DNA of 64,000 bases from Streptomyces xinghaiensis S187. Lineage in GTDB: Bacteria; Actinomycetota; Actinomycetes; Streptomycetales; Streptomycetaceae. Location: contig NZ_CP023202.1 of NCBI RefSeq assembly GCF_000220705.2, positions 5,424,501 to 5,488,500 of the forward strand. The letters are read 5' to 3'. Under the pieces are notes generated by a model, which was not told the DNA's origin, did not search any database, and saw only the letters and a list, made by a program, of their open reading frames with translations. A program made the position numbers and the translations under genes. This document shows, piece after piece, positions 33,518-41,700 of the stretch. Numbering within the stretch: the first letter of the stretch is position 1; every line of letters starts with the position of its first letter.

Positions 33518-33698
33518 GTCCCCCCCAGACGTACGCGAGTTCGGCCCCCGGGACGGCACGGCAGCCGCCCCCCGGCCTGCAGTCTAGAAGCGTCCCCGCA
33601 CACCGTCCGCCACTTCGTTCGATAAGCCTGCGGGCGGCCGCGCGCCGCCGATACGCTGACGGCACGATGCCGGGGGGCATCGGGGGGAGGAACACTTC

Positions 33699-34856
33699 GT
33701 GAAGGTCCTGCACGCGGTCACGCTGCACACACCGACCAATGACTTCGGCGGTCCCACCCGCGTCGCGCTGAACCTCTCACGAGGGCTGCGGCGGCGTGGC
33801 GTGGACGCCCGGATCACCGCGCTCGGCGACCGCTTCGACGGCCCGCTGCCCGACACCGTCGAGGGGGTGCCCGCCTGGCTGTACCAGGCCCGGCACGTGC
33901 TGCCGGCCTTCGAGGTCAGCGGCATCACCTCACCGGCCCTGCTCGCCCGCGCGCACCGCATGGTGAGGGGCGCCGACGTCGTCCACGTCCATCTGATGCG
34001 GGATCTCATCACGCTGCCCATCGCGCTGATCGCGCTGCGCTGCGGCACCCCGCTGGTCCTGCAGACGCACGGCATGATCGACCCGACCGAGAAGCGCGTC
34101 GCCCAGCTCGTCGACGTCCTGGGCCTGCGCAAGGTGCTGCGCGAGGCCGACGCCGTCCTGCATCTGACGGAGATGGAGCGGGAGGACGTGGCGGCGGTCA
34201 TCGCACCCGACCCGCTGCGCCACACCCACCGGCTGGTCAACGGCGTCCAGCCGCAGGAGCGCCGCCCCGCCACCACCGGGGACCGGCCGCCGACCGTGCT
34301 CTATCTGGCCCGCGTCCAGGCCCGCAAGCGGCCGGAGGACTTCATCTCCGCCATGCCCGTGGTCCTCGCCAAGTACCCCGAGGCGCGCTTCGTGCTCGCC
34401 GGGCCGGACACCGGCCCGCTGGCCGACGAGATGCTGGCCCTGGCGGCCCGGCTGGGGGTGGCGGACTCGGTGGAGTACGTGGGCCCGCTCGGCCACACCG
34501 AGGTCCTGGAGCAGCTGCGCCGCTCCGACGTCTACGTCCTGCCGTCCGTGGTGGAGCCCTTCGCCGTCTCCATCCTGGAGGCCATGTCGGTGGGGCTCCC
34601 CGTGGTCGTCACCAAGACCGGCGGGCTGTCGCCGGACGTGGCGGAGGCGGGCGCCGGACGGGTCGTGGACAGCCGCCCCGACGCCGACAACGGGCCGCTG
34701 GTCGGGCAGGCGATCCTGGAACTGCTGGACCCGGCCGCCAACGCCGAGGCCTCCGGGGCCGCGCACCGCCTGATCCACGACAAGTTCTCCATCGACGCGG
34801 TCGTCGAGGACCTGCACGGGGTGTACGAGGAGGTCATCGCCCGGCACGGACGATGA
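33699..34856 (+). CDS. Glycosyltransferase family 4
   Basis: The 385-residue product is a GT-B fold enzyme: MKVLHAVTLHTPTNDFGGPT with a glycine loop, VVHVHLMRDLITLPIALIAL, VLYLARVQARKRPEDFISAM in the C-terminal half, and the EX7E-type motif PSVVEPFAVSILEAMSVGLP. It retains the donor-sugar configuration. GTG 33699 has GGGGGGAGG upstream. It is transcribed away from the polymerase gene and probably adds one sugar of the repeat unit. The specificity, possibly GDP-fucose, is not readable from sequence. Confidence 0.87.
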   Translation: MKVLHAVTLHTPTNDFGGPTRVALNLSRGLRRRGVDARITALGDRFDGPLPDTVEGVPAWLYQARHVLPAFEVSGITSPALLARAHRMVRGADVVHVHLMRDLITLPIALIALRCGTPLVLQTHGMIDPTEKRVAQLVDVLGLRKVLREADAVLHLTEMEREDVAAVIAPDPLRHTHRLVNGVQPQERRPATTGDRPPTVLYLARVQARKRPEDFISAMPVVLAKYPEARFVLAGPDTGPLADEMLALAARLGVADSVEYVGPLGHTEVLEQLRRSDVYVLPSVVEPFAVSILEAMSVGLPVVVTKTGGLSPDVAEAGAGRVVDSRPDADNGPLVGQAILELLDPAANAEASGAAHRLIHDKFSIDAVVEDLHGVYEEVIARHGR

Positions 34857-34918
34857 CCCCGTCCCCGGCCCCCGCGTTCCCCTCCGGCCGCCCGGAAGGG
34901 GACGCGGGGCCCGGATCC

Positions 34919-35755
34919 TCAGCCGGTGCGCCCCGTGCGCCGGCCCTCCCGCGTCTTGAGCCCGATCTGCCACCGGTAGAAGCTCATCGCCAGGGCGTAG
35001 TCCAGACCGGCCCGCCCGTCGAGGAAACCGAGCTTGTAGAAGTAGGCGTAGCCGAACGACACCAGCGGCTTGAACGGCGCCTTGTGGAAGAGCTGCCCCT
35101 GCCGGGTCTTGGCCAGCCGGATCTCCTCCCGCACCTCCGGGTGGAGCTCCAGCCACGCCTCCCAGTCGGAGTACCGGTTGTGCCGGTCGAACCAGGTGCG
35201 GACCGGGTCCAGATCCTCGTGCTCGATGGGGGAGCGCAGCCGCCGCACCGACTCCGCGATCGGCTGGTAGTGGCCCTCCTGCTCGCCCATGCCCGGCGCG
35301 TCGAGATCGCCGAGCACGGGGAAGTAGCAGCGGTTGCGGTCCATCAGGGCCCGCTTGACGATGGTGTAGCCGTGCCGCAGCCGCTGCCCGGCGAACCAGT
35401 AGCCCAGCGGGATGTCGAAGGCCGCCTCCGCCACCGGCTCGGAAAAGACCTGCCGCAGCTCCGCCAGCAGCGCCGGGCTCGGCGTCTCGTCGCCGTCCAG
35501 GAAGAGCATCCAGGGGATCTCCGGGCGGACGTGGTCGAGGCACCACTGCTTCTTCTTGGGGTACTTGCCGTCCCACTCGTACGGCACGATCTCCGCGCCG
35601 AGTCCGGAGGCGATCTTGCGGGTGTCGTCGGTACTGTCCGAGTCGACCACGACCACCGCCTCGAAGTGGCCCATGACGGAACCGACGGCGGCGGCGATGT
35701 TCTCCGCCTCGTTCTTGGTCGGAATCGCCACGACGATGGGGAGTTTGGCGCTCAC
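34919..35755 (-). CDS. Glycosyltransferase family 2 (WaaE/KdtX-like)
   Basis: The 278-residue product has the GT-A core: PIVVAIPTKNEAENIAAAVG, AVVVVDSDSTDDTRKIASGL, and the DxD-type LFLDGDETPSPALLAELRQV. Conserved downstream parts are NRCYFPVLGDLDAPG and HEDLDPVRTWFDRHNRYSDW, as in LPS core glucosyltransferases of the WaaE type. It acts on a lipid-linked acceptor at the cytoplasmic membrane. The GTG start (35755) overlaps the lipoprotein stop as GTGA. It is last in a three-gene operon. Confidence 0.87.
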   Translation of the reverse strand: MSAKLPIVVAIPTKNEAENIAAAVGSVMGHFEAVVVVDSDSTDDTRKIASGLGAEIVPYEWDGKYPKKKQWCLDHVRPEIPWMLFLDGDETPSPALLAELRQVFSEPVAEAAFDIPLGYWFAGQRLRHGYTIVKRALMDRNRCYFPVLGDLDAPGMGEQEGHYQPIAESVRRLRSPIEHEDLDPVRTWFDRHNRYSDWEAWLELHPEVREEIRLAKTRQGQLFHKAPFKPLVSFGYAYFYKLGFLDGRAGLDYALAMSFYRWQIGLKTREGRRTGRTG

Positions 35756-36534
35756 CCTGTGCCTCCTGGGTTCAGCCAGCTGTGGCAGCCCGCGGAACTG
35801 AAGCCGCGGGCCGCCGCCGGGATGGTGATCTCGATGTCCCCGCCCTGGGACCGGCCGGAGCCGGAGTCCAGCTTCTTGCCGCCGGCCCCGGTGATCCGCC
35901 AGACGCACTCCTCGACGTCGCCGTCACCGCCGGTGCCCGCGCCGGACGGGCCCGGGCCGGGGGAGCGGTAGCGGCCGGGGACGATGGTGCTCCCCGCCTT
36001 CCGCCGCTCGCCGACCGTGAACTCGCCGTCGGGGAAGCCCCGGTCGGCGGCCTCCACCAGCGGCATCCGCCGCGGGCAGAGGTGGGTGACGGCGTCGCGG
36101 GCGCCCCGGATCTCGCCGAGGATCAGCGCGCTGACCGCCATGTCCTCGTTCCGCCGCTCCAGGAACGCCAGACGGTCGCAGGCCTCCTGCCCGCCCTCCA
36201 GGACGGCCGCCGGGTCCTGCCCCCTGGGCACCCGCCCGGCCAGGTACTTCTTCTCCTTCTTGCTGAACGACCCCGTGACGGGGGTGAGTTCGGACACCGG
36301 CTCCTTGGGGCCGGACGGGACACCGCCCGCGTCCGGGCCCTTGGAGTCCTCCGCCGGGGCCGACGGGCCGGCGGCCGCGCCGGAGCGCTCCTCCTTGCCG
36401 GCCCTGCCGTCCTTGCCGTTCCGGCCGTCCCCGGCGCCGCTGCCGCCGTCCCCTCCGCCGCAGCCCGCCAGCAGCACGGCGGCGGCCGTCACCAGCGTGA
36501 CGGCCGCGCCGCGGCGGGCACCGTGGCGTTTCAC
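35752..36534 (-). CDS. Lipoprotein of the polysaccharide locus, function unknown
   Basis: The 260-residue product has a lipoprotein signal (TLVTAAAVLLAGC) followed by a Gly/Asp/Lys-rich linker to about residue 85. A folded part follows, with four more cysteines (EACDRLAF, VTHLCPRRMP, VEECVWRITG, SSAGCHSWLN) that could form two disulfides. The C-terminal GRYRSPG...VEECVWRI... resembles small extracellular beta-domains in actinobacterial secreted proteins. It is sandwiched with 4-base GTGA overlaps between the propeller/LamG gene and the GT2 gene, so it is made with them. Its role at the cell surface is unknown. Confidence 0.78.
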   Translation of the reverse strand: MKRHGARRGAAVTLVTAAAVLLAGCGGGDGGSGAGDGRNGKDGRAGKEERSGAAAGPSAPAEDSKGPDAGGVPSGPKEPVSELTPVTGSFSKKEKKYLAGRVPRGQDPAAVLEGGQEACDRLAFLERRNEDMAVSALILGEIRGARDAVTHLCPRRMPLVEAADRGFPDGEFTVGERRKAGSTIVPGRYRSPGPGPSGAGTGGDGDVEECVWRITGAGGKKLDSGSGRSQGGDIEITIPAAARGFSSAGCHSWLNPGGTG

Positions 36535-39263
36535 GGTGCCCCGAAGGTCAGCAGCAGGGTGGGGTCACCGGCGGTCCCCGGGGCCTCCCGGGAGGAGAGC
36601 CACAGGCTGTCGGTGCCGTCACCCGTCAGGGCGATGTCCAGGTCCTGGCCGAGCCGGGAGGCCAGTTCGGCCGTGTCCAGCAGGGTGGAGTAGGTGCCCT
36701 GCGGGGTGGTGGCCCCGGTCAGTGTGCCCAGGACGGTTGAGGACAGCTCGGGGCGGCCGGTGTAGGTGGTGCCGGTCTCGGTCCACGCGCCGGTGACGGG
36801 GACGATCCGGGCCGGGTCCCCGGAACCGGCGAACGAGTCGGAGGTCAGCTGCACCCGCAGCGCGGCCGCCTTGAGCACCTGGCCCGCCGGCGCCTCCGGC
36901 AGCGGGAAGCGCAGATACGCCTCGTACGCCGTGGAGCCGCGCACCGCGAGCTGCCCGGTGCCGCCGTAGTTGGTGCTCGCCGCCTGCTGGTTGACGTAGG
37001 TGTCGGCCACCGGCTGCACCGCGGTCACGGTGTCCGAGGGCGCCGTGCCCAGCTCGTGGTGCTCCTCGATCTGCGCGGAGCTGAGCACGCCCGGGTACAC
37101 GGCGGACTCGTCCAGCTGCCCGGCGAAGTAGTCGCTGCTCGGGCGGCTCGGGAAGCCGCGCAGATTGTCGCCGCCGAAGCGCCAGTAGCCCTCGAAGTCC
37201 CGGCTGCTGACGACCAGCAGGTTGCTGGCCCGCAGCTGTCCGTCCACGTAGAGGCGCATCCCGTTGCTGCCCTGGGTGGCGACGACGTGGTGCCACTCGC
37301 CGTCGTTGTACGAGCCCGGGGTGGTGATGGTCCGCGTCCAGCCGCTGGTGACGCCGAAGATCAGCCGGCCGGAGTCGGTCATGTAGACGTGCTTGTCGTG
37401 CCGGGAGCTGTTCTGCAGGATCCGGTCGCCGAAACCGGCGAGCATGCCGCCGGCCGTGGTGTCCGTCTTGAACCAGGTCTCGATGGAGTAGGCGTCCGGC
37501 CGGGGCCGCCGCTTGTCGCTGTAGGTGTACGAGTCGACGCCGTCGTGGCCGACGGCCGTGCCGGTACCGGGGACGGCGCCCGGGGTGACGGCGCGGGCCG
37601 GGCCGCCGCGGTGGATGCCGGCGCTCTGCGAGTCGGAGGCGTCGGCGGCGAAGGTGCCGGACGGCTCGTCGTAGCGCCAGTACAGCTCGGCGCCGTCGGC
37701 GCGCACCTTCTCCGCGTACGCCTCGGGGGCGAGGGCCGGGGTGACCGACCGCGGGGGCGAGAGGGAGCTGGTGTTGGTGCCGTCGCTCGCACTGACCCGG
37801 TAGGTGTAGGTGGAGCCCGGGGTGACGTCGGTGTCGGTGAACGTCAGCTGCGGCTGCGACCACGGCTTGGAGGAGGCGCTGACGGTGTGCACCGGTGTGG
37901 ACGAGCCGTTGCGGTACACGCGGTAGGTCAGCTCGCTGTCGTCGAGGTCGACGCTCGGCTGCCAGCGGACCGTGACCGAACCCGGCGCGGTGCTCGACGC
38001 CTCGGTCTGCGGCACCGGCGGCGCGCCCGTGTCGGGGCTGTCGGCGAAGCGCGTCAGGCCCTGCTGGCCGTCGCCGTTGACGGTGGTGAACTCGCCGCCG
38101 ACCCAGAGGAAGTCCCGGCCGCCGGACGAGGAGACGGCCATGGTGCGCGGCCCGATCATCTCGCCGAGGCCGTCGTTGGTGTCCGGGAACCAGCCGAGCA
38201 GCTCCGGATCGTTCACCGACTGGGCCAGCAGGTGGTAGCGCTCCTGGTTGGGGAAGGCGCCCATGCTGCTGCAGTCGTGCGCGTGCGAGCCGCTGTAGAG
38301 GACGTCCTGGTGGGTCTGGACGGACTGGGTGGCGCCCAGGCAGGTGTCCCGCCAGCGCTGGTCGAGGGTGCCGAGATCGTAGGCGACGCGCCCGTCGAAG
38401 ACGCCGCCGCCGCTGCCCTCGCTGGCCGAGTAGACGCCCGAGGCGTCCGCGAAGATGTCCTTCACCACGGAGGTCTGCGGGAAGAAGCCGAGCGGGTAGC
38501 TCTTCTCGACCGCTCCGGTGGAGGCGTCCACGGCCGCCAGCGCGTGCGAGTCCTCGTCGTTGACGGTGAAGAAGTCGCCGCCGAGCACGACCGTTTCGCC
38601 GTCGGGGGTCACCTCGACGGCCCGGCCGGGCTCGTCCGCGTCGGCCCGCCACGGCAGGACGTCACCGCCGGTGGAGACGGCGGCGAAGCGGCTCCGCGAC
38701 TGGCCGCCCACGGTCTGGAAGTCGCCGCCCAGGTAGACGGCGCCGTCCGTGGCGGCCAGGGCCCGGACGGTGGCGTTGACCGAGGGCCTGAAGTCGGTCC
38801 GCGGTGTGCAGGTGTCGATGTCGATCGCGGCCAGGCTGCTGACCGGGACGCCGTTGACCGCGCCGAAGAAGCCACCCGCGTAGAGCGTCTCCTCGTCGGG
38901 CGAGACCGCCAGCGCCCGGACGGTCGCGCTGCCCGAGCCGACCGTGAAGGACAGCTCGCAGTCCGTCGGCGCGCCGGTCGCGGCGTCGAGGGCGGTGAAG
39001 TTCACCGCCTGCTGCTCCTGGCTGCTGCCGGCGGACGTACCCGGCGGTCTGACGGCCGAGAACGTACCGCCGGCGAAGACGACCCCGCCGGCCTCCGCCA
39101 TCGCCCAGACGATGCCGTTCGTCTGCCAGGTCGGCAGATCGTCGGCGGTGATGCCGACGGGCGGGGTGAGGGCGGCGGCCGGCGCCGCCGTCACCGTCCC
39201 CAGTCCCGTCAGCGATGCGGCCGCCAAAGACAAGGCAGCCGTGTAGACCCCCACTGTGCGCAT
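36531..39263 (-). CDS. Large secreted protein: beta-propeller, FN3, LamG and DNRLRE domains
   Basis: The 910-residue product has a signal peptide (cleaved near TAAPAAA, about residue 30). A propeller-like region of about 30-415 has repeated units (GVVFAGGTFSAV, TLYAGGFFGAVNG, AVYLGGDFQTVGG, TVVLGGDFFTVND, FLWVGGEFTTVNG). An FN3 domain (about 425-515) follows, then a LamG/concanavalin-like domain (about 530-735; YSIETWFKTDTTAGGMLAGF, DGEWHHVVATQGSNGMRLYV). The C-terminal DNRLRE domain (about 745-910) has ADTYVNQQAASTNYGGTGQL. No catalytic motif is clear; binding of polysaccharide or attachment is plausible. It heads the lipoprotein-GT2 operon. Confidence 0.85.
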   Translation of the reverse strand: MRTVGVYTAALSLAAASLTGLGTVTAAPAAALTPPVGITADDLPTWQTNGIVWAMAEAGGVVFAGGTFSAVRPPGTSAGSSQEQQAVNFTALDAATGAPTDCELSFTVGSGSATVRALAVSPDEETLYAGGFFGAVNGVPVSSLAAIDIDTCTPRTDFRPSVNATVRALAATDGAVYLGGDFQTVGGQSRSRFAAVSTGGDVLPWRADADEPGRAVEVTPDGETVVLGGDFFTVNDEDSHALAAVDASTGAVEKSYPLGFFPQTSVVKDIFADASGVYSASEGSGGGVFDGRVAYDLGTLDQRWRDTCLGATQSVQTHQDVLYSGSHAHDCSSMGAFPNQERYHLLAQSVNDPELLGWFPDTNDGLGEMIGPRTMAVSSSGGRDFLWVGGEFTTVNGDGQQGLTRFADSPDTGAPPVPQTEASSTAPGSVTVRWQPSVDLDDSELTYRVYRNGSSTPVHTVSASSKPWSQPQLTFTDTDVTPGSTYTYRVSASDGTNTSSLSPPRSVTPALAPEAYAEKVRADGAELYWRYDEPSGTFAADASDSQSAGIHRGGPARAVTPGAVPGTGTAVGHDGVDSYTYSDKRRPRPDAYSIETWFKTDTTAGGMLAGFGDRILQNSSRHDKHVYMTDSGRLIFGVTSGWTRTITTPGSYNDGEWHHVVATQGSNGMRLYVDGQLRASNLLVVSSRDFEGYWRFGGDNLRGFPSRPSSDYFAGQLDESAVYPGVLSSAQIEEHHELGTAPSDTVTAVQPVADTYVNQQAASTNYGGTGQLAVRGSTAYEAYLRFPLPEAPAGQVLKAAALRVQLTSDSFAGSGDPARIVPVTGAWTETGTTYTGRPELSSTVLGTLTGATTPQGTYSTLLDTAELASRLGQDLDIALTGDGTDSLWLSSREAPGTAGDPTLLLTFGAP

Positions 39264-39374
39264 GTGCCCCCCCGGGCTGTGCTCTTACCCGAACGCGGCC
39301 CAGCGGCCGCCTCTAGCTGGCGAGAGTAGGCCGTAGCCCTTCCGCCGGTCACCACTTCGGTTGAACTCATTGCC

Positions 39375-39385
39375 GTTTGTTGGCC
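39375..39385 (-). promoter_or_regulatory. Shared upstream motif, copy 2 (GGCCAACAAAC)
   Basis: This minus-strand copy differs in one base from the copy at 27173-27183 and lies upstream of the propeller/LamG operon. Both copies are read toward the gene they precede. This is the only such pair I noticed in the locus. Confidence 0.35.
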
Positions 39386-39425
39386 GTTGGACTTACCCGC
39401 TCTGCCCGGCCCATCATCCGCCGAT

Positions 39426-40466
39426 TCACCGGTCGATGCGCACGGCGGTGCCGGAGAGTTCCGATTCCAGCTGGGTCCGGTCGGCGTCCACCATGATCCG
39501 GGCGAGTTCCGGCCACATCACGCGCGCCTTCCACCCGAGCAGCGACTCCGCCTTGGAGGCGTCCCCGATGAGCGCGTCGACCTCGCTCGGGCGTTCGTAC
39601 TTGGGGTCGAAGCGGACGTGCTCCGACCAGTCCAGACCGGCGGCGGAGAACGCCGTCTCCACGAACTCCCGTACGCTGCCGGCCTGCCCGGTGGCCACCA
39701 CGTAGTCGTCCGGCTCGTCGCGCTGGAGCATCCGCCACATCGCCTCGACGTACTCCGGGGCGTAGCCCCAGTCCCGCACCGCGTCGAGATTGCCGAGGTA
39801 GAGCCGGTCCTGCAGGCCCGCCTTGATCCGGGCCACCGCGCGGGTGATCTTGCGGGTCACGAAGGTCTCGCCGCGGCGCGGGGACTCGTGGTTGAAGAGG
39901 ATGCCGTTGACCGCGTAGAGGCCGTATGCCTCCCGGTAGTTGACGGTGGCCCAGTAGCCGAAGACCTTGGCGCAGCCGTAGGGGCTGCGCGGGTGGAACG
40001 GCGTCCGCTCGTTCTGCGGCGGCGGGGCGGAGCCGAACATCTCCGAGGACGAGGCCTGGTAGATGCGGGTGTCGATCCCGCTGGCCCGGATGGCCTCCAG
40101 CAGCCGCAGGGAGCCCATGCCCGTCACGTCGCCGGTGTAGAGCGGGGCGTCGAAGGAGACCCGGACGTGCGACTGCGCGCCCAGGTTGTAGACCTCGTCC
40201 GGCCGCAGATCGCGGAGGAGGTTGACGAGCGCCACCCCGTCCGAGAGGTCCGCGTGGTGCAGGACGAGGGTGCGGCCCGGCTCCTGCGGGCCCTGGTAGA
40301 TGTGGTCCAGGCGTTCGGTGTTGAACGACGAGGACCGGCGGATCAGGCCGTGGACGGTATAGCCCTTCGACAGCAGCAGTTCGGCCAGATAGGAGCCGTC
40401 CTGCCCGGTGACGCCGGTGATCAGCGCGGTTCTGCCCCCGGGCTGCGCGGTGTCGTTCGTGTTCAT
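39426..40466 (-). CDS. gmd: GDP-mannose 4,6-dehydratase
   Basis: The 346-residue product is an extended SDR enzyme with TALITGVTGQDGSYLAELLL at the N-terminus and YGCAK as the catalytic YxxxK. Substrate-binding parts typical of GMD are LIRRSSSFNTERLDHIY, NLGAQSHVRVSFDAP, ILFNHESPRRGETFVTRKIT and DWGYAPEYVEAMWRMLQ. It makes GDP-4-keto-6-deoxy-mannose, the precursor of GDP-L-fucose and related 6-deoxyhexoses. It is divergent from fcl across 213 bases. With fcl it supplies GDP-L-fucose to the glycosyltransferases of this locus. Confidence 0.95.
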   Translation of the reverse strand: MNTNDTAQPGGRTALITGVTGQDGSYLAELLLSKGYTVHGLIRRSSSFNTERLDHIYQGPQEPGRTLVLHHADLSDGVALVNLLRDLRPDEVYNLGAQSHVRVSFDAPLYTGDVTGMGSLRLLEAIRASGIDTRIYQASSSEMFGSAPPPQNERTPFHPRSPYGCAKVFGYWATVNYREAYGLYAVNGILFNHESPRRGETFVTRKITRAVARIKAGLQDRLYLGNLDAVRDWGYAPEYVEAMWRMLQRDEPDDYVVATGQAGSVREFVETAFSAAGLDWSEHVRFDPKYERPSEVDALIGDASKAESLLGWKARVMWPELARIMVDADRTQLESELSGTAVRIDR

Positions 40467-40666
40467 CGGTCGTTCCCCCCTCGGGACGGGGCCGTACGGC
40501 GGTACGGCCCCCGCGGTCGGCGCGGGGCCGGGCGGGCCTTCCGCCGTTCCCCCGTCTGCGGTGCTGTGGTGCTGCGATACGTGGTGCGTGGTGCGTGGTG
40601 TGCGGTCCGTGGTCCCGCGGTTCTCGGTGTTTTCCGGTTTGGTGTGCTACGCGCGGAATGCCCTGG

Positions 40667-40672
40667 CAGAAT
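40667..40672 (+). promoter_or_regulatory. -10 element (CAGAAT) of leaderless fcl
   Basis: CAGAAT ends seven bases before ATG 40680, with no ribosome-binding site between them. Transcription probably starts at or next to the ATG. A run of gtggtgc repeats lies about 70-100 bases upstream. Confidence 0.45.
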
Positions 40673-40679
40673 CCGGGAC

Positions 40680-41633
40680 ATGACCCAGACGACGCATGAA
40701 CTGCTGCCGGAAACGGCCCGGATATTCGTGGCCGGCCACCGCGGCCTGGTCGGATCGGCGGTCACCCGCCGCCTCACGGCCGACGGCCACGAAGTCGTCA
40801 CCCGCGGCCGGGACGAACTCGACCTGCGCGACGCCGCGCGCACCGAGAGCTTTCTGCGCGACGTCCGGCCGGACGCCGTGGTGCTGGCCGCCGCCAAGGT
40901 GGGCGGAATCATGGCCAACAGCACGTATCCGGTGCAGTTCCTGGAGGACAACCTCCGCATCCAGCTCAGCGTCATCGCCGGTGCCCACGCGGCCGGTACC
41001 GGCCGGCTGCTCTTCCTCGGCTCCTCCTGCATCTATCCGAAACTCGCCCCGCAGCCGATCCGGGAGGACGCCCTGCTCACCGGCCCGCTGGAGCCGACCA
41101 ACGAGCCGTACGCCCTCGCCAAGATCGCCGGCATCACCCAGGTCCGGGCCTACCGGCGGCAGTACGGGGCCTCCTACATCTCGGCCATGCCGACCAACCT
41201 CTACGGCCCCGGCGACAACTTCGACCTGGAGACCTCGCACGTCCTGCCCGCCCTCATCCGCCGCTTCCACGAGGCGAAGGAGAGCGGCGCCCCCGAGGTC
41301 ACCCTCTGGGGCACGGGCACCCCGCGCAGGGAGTTCCTGCACGTGGACGACCTCGCCGCCGCCTGCGCGGTGCTGCTGCGTTCCTACGACGGCGACGACC
41401 CGGTGAACGTCGGCTGCGGCGAGGACCTGACGATCCGCGAACTCGCCGAGACCGTACGGGAGGTGACCGGCTACCCGGGCCGGATCGCCTTCGACGCCAC
41501 CAGGCCCGACGGCACCCCGCGCAAGCTGCTGGACATCTCCCGGATCTCCGCCCTCGGCTGGAAGCCGCGCATCCCGCTCCGCGACGGCATCGCGGCCGTC
41601 TACGCCGGCTGGCGCGCCGGCGCCGCGGCCTGA
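40680..41633 (+). CDS. fcl: GDP-L-fucose synthase
   Basis: The 317-residue product matches WcaG/Fcl: IFVAGHRGLVGSAVTRRLTA (GxxGxxG), LAAAKVGGIMANSTYPVQFL, LFLGSSCIYPKLAPQPIRED, and NEPYALAKIAGITQVRAYRR with the catalytic YxxxK. It also has MPTNLYGPGDNFDLETSHVL. It epimerises and reduces the GMD product to GDP-L-fucose using NADPH. It is divergent from gmd and converges on the sugar transferase gene. The ATG at 40680 lacks a Shine-Dalgarno and appears leaderless. Confidence 0.95.
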   Translation: MTQTTHELLPETARIFVAGHRGLVGSAVTRRLTADGHEVVTRGRDELDLRDAARTESFLRDVRPDAVVLAAAKVGGIMANSTYPVQFLEDNLRIQLSVIAGAHAAGTGRLLFLGSSCIYPKLAPQPIREDALLTGPLEPTNEPYALAKIAGITQVRAYRRQYGASYISAMPTNLYGPGDNFDLETSHVLPALIRRFHEAKESGAPEVTLWGTGTPRREFLHVDDLAAACAVLLRSYDGDDPVNVGCGEDLTIRELAETVREVTGYPGRIAFDATRPDGTPRKLLDISRISALGWKPRIPLRDGIAAVYAGWRAGAAA

Positions 41634-41700
41634 TCCCCGGTCTCCCCGGCGGCCGCGGCCCGGCGGACCGCTCACTGCTCGCACCTCGGCACCACTCCGC

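Noticed and set aside
30188..33625. Plus-strand 1145-codon open frame across the flippase and polymerase genes
   Set aside because: It runs across a real plus-strand gene in another frame and antisense to the next. Its composition is Arg/Pro/Ala/Gly-rich with no domain, typical of high-GC shadow frames.
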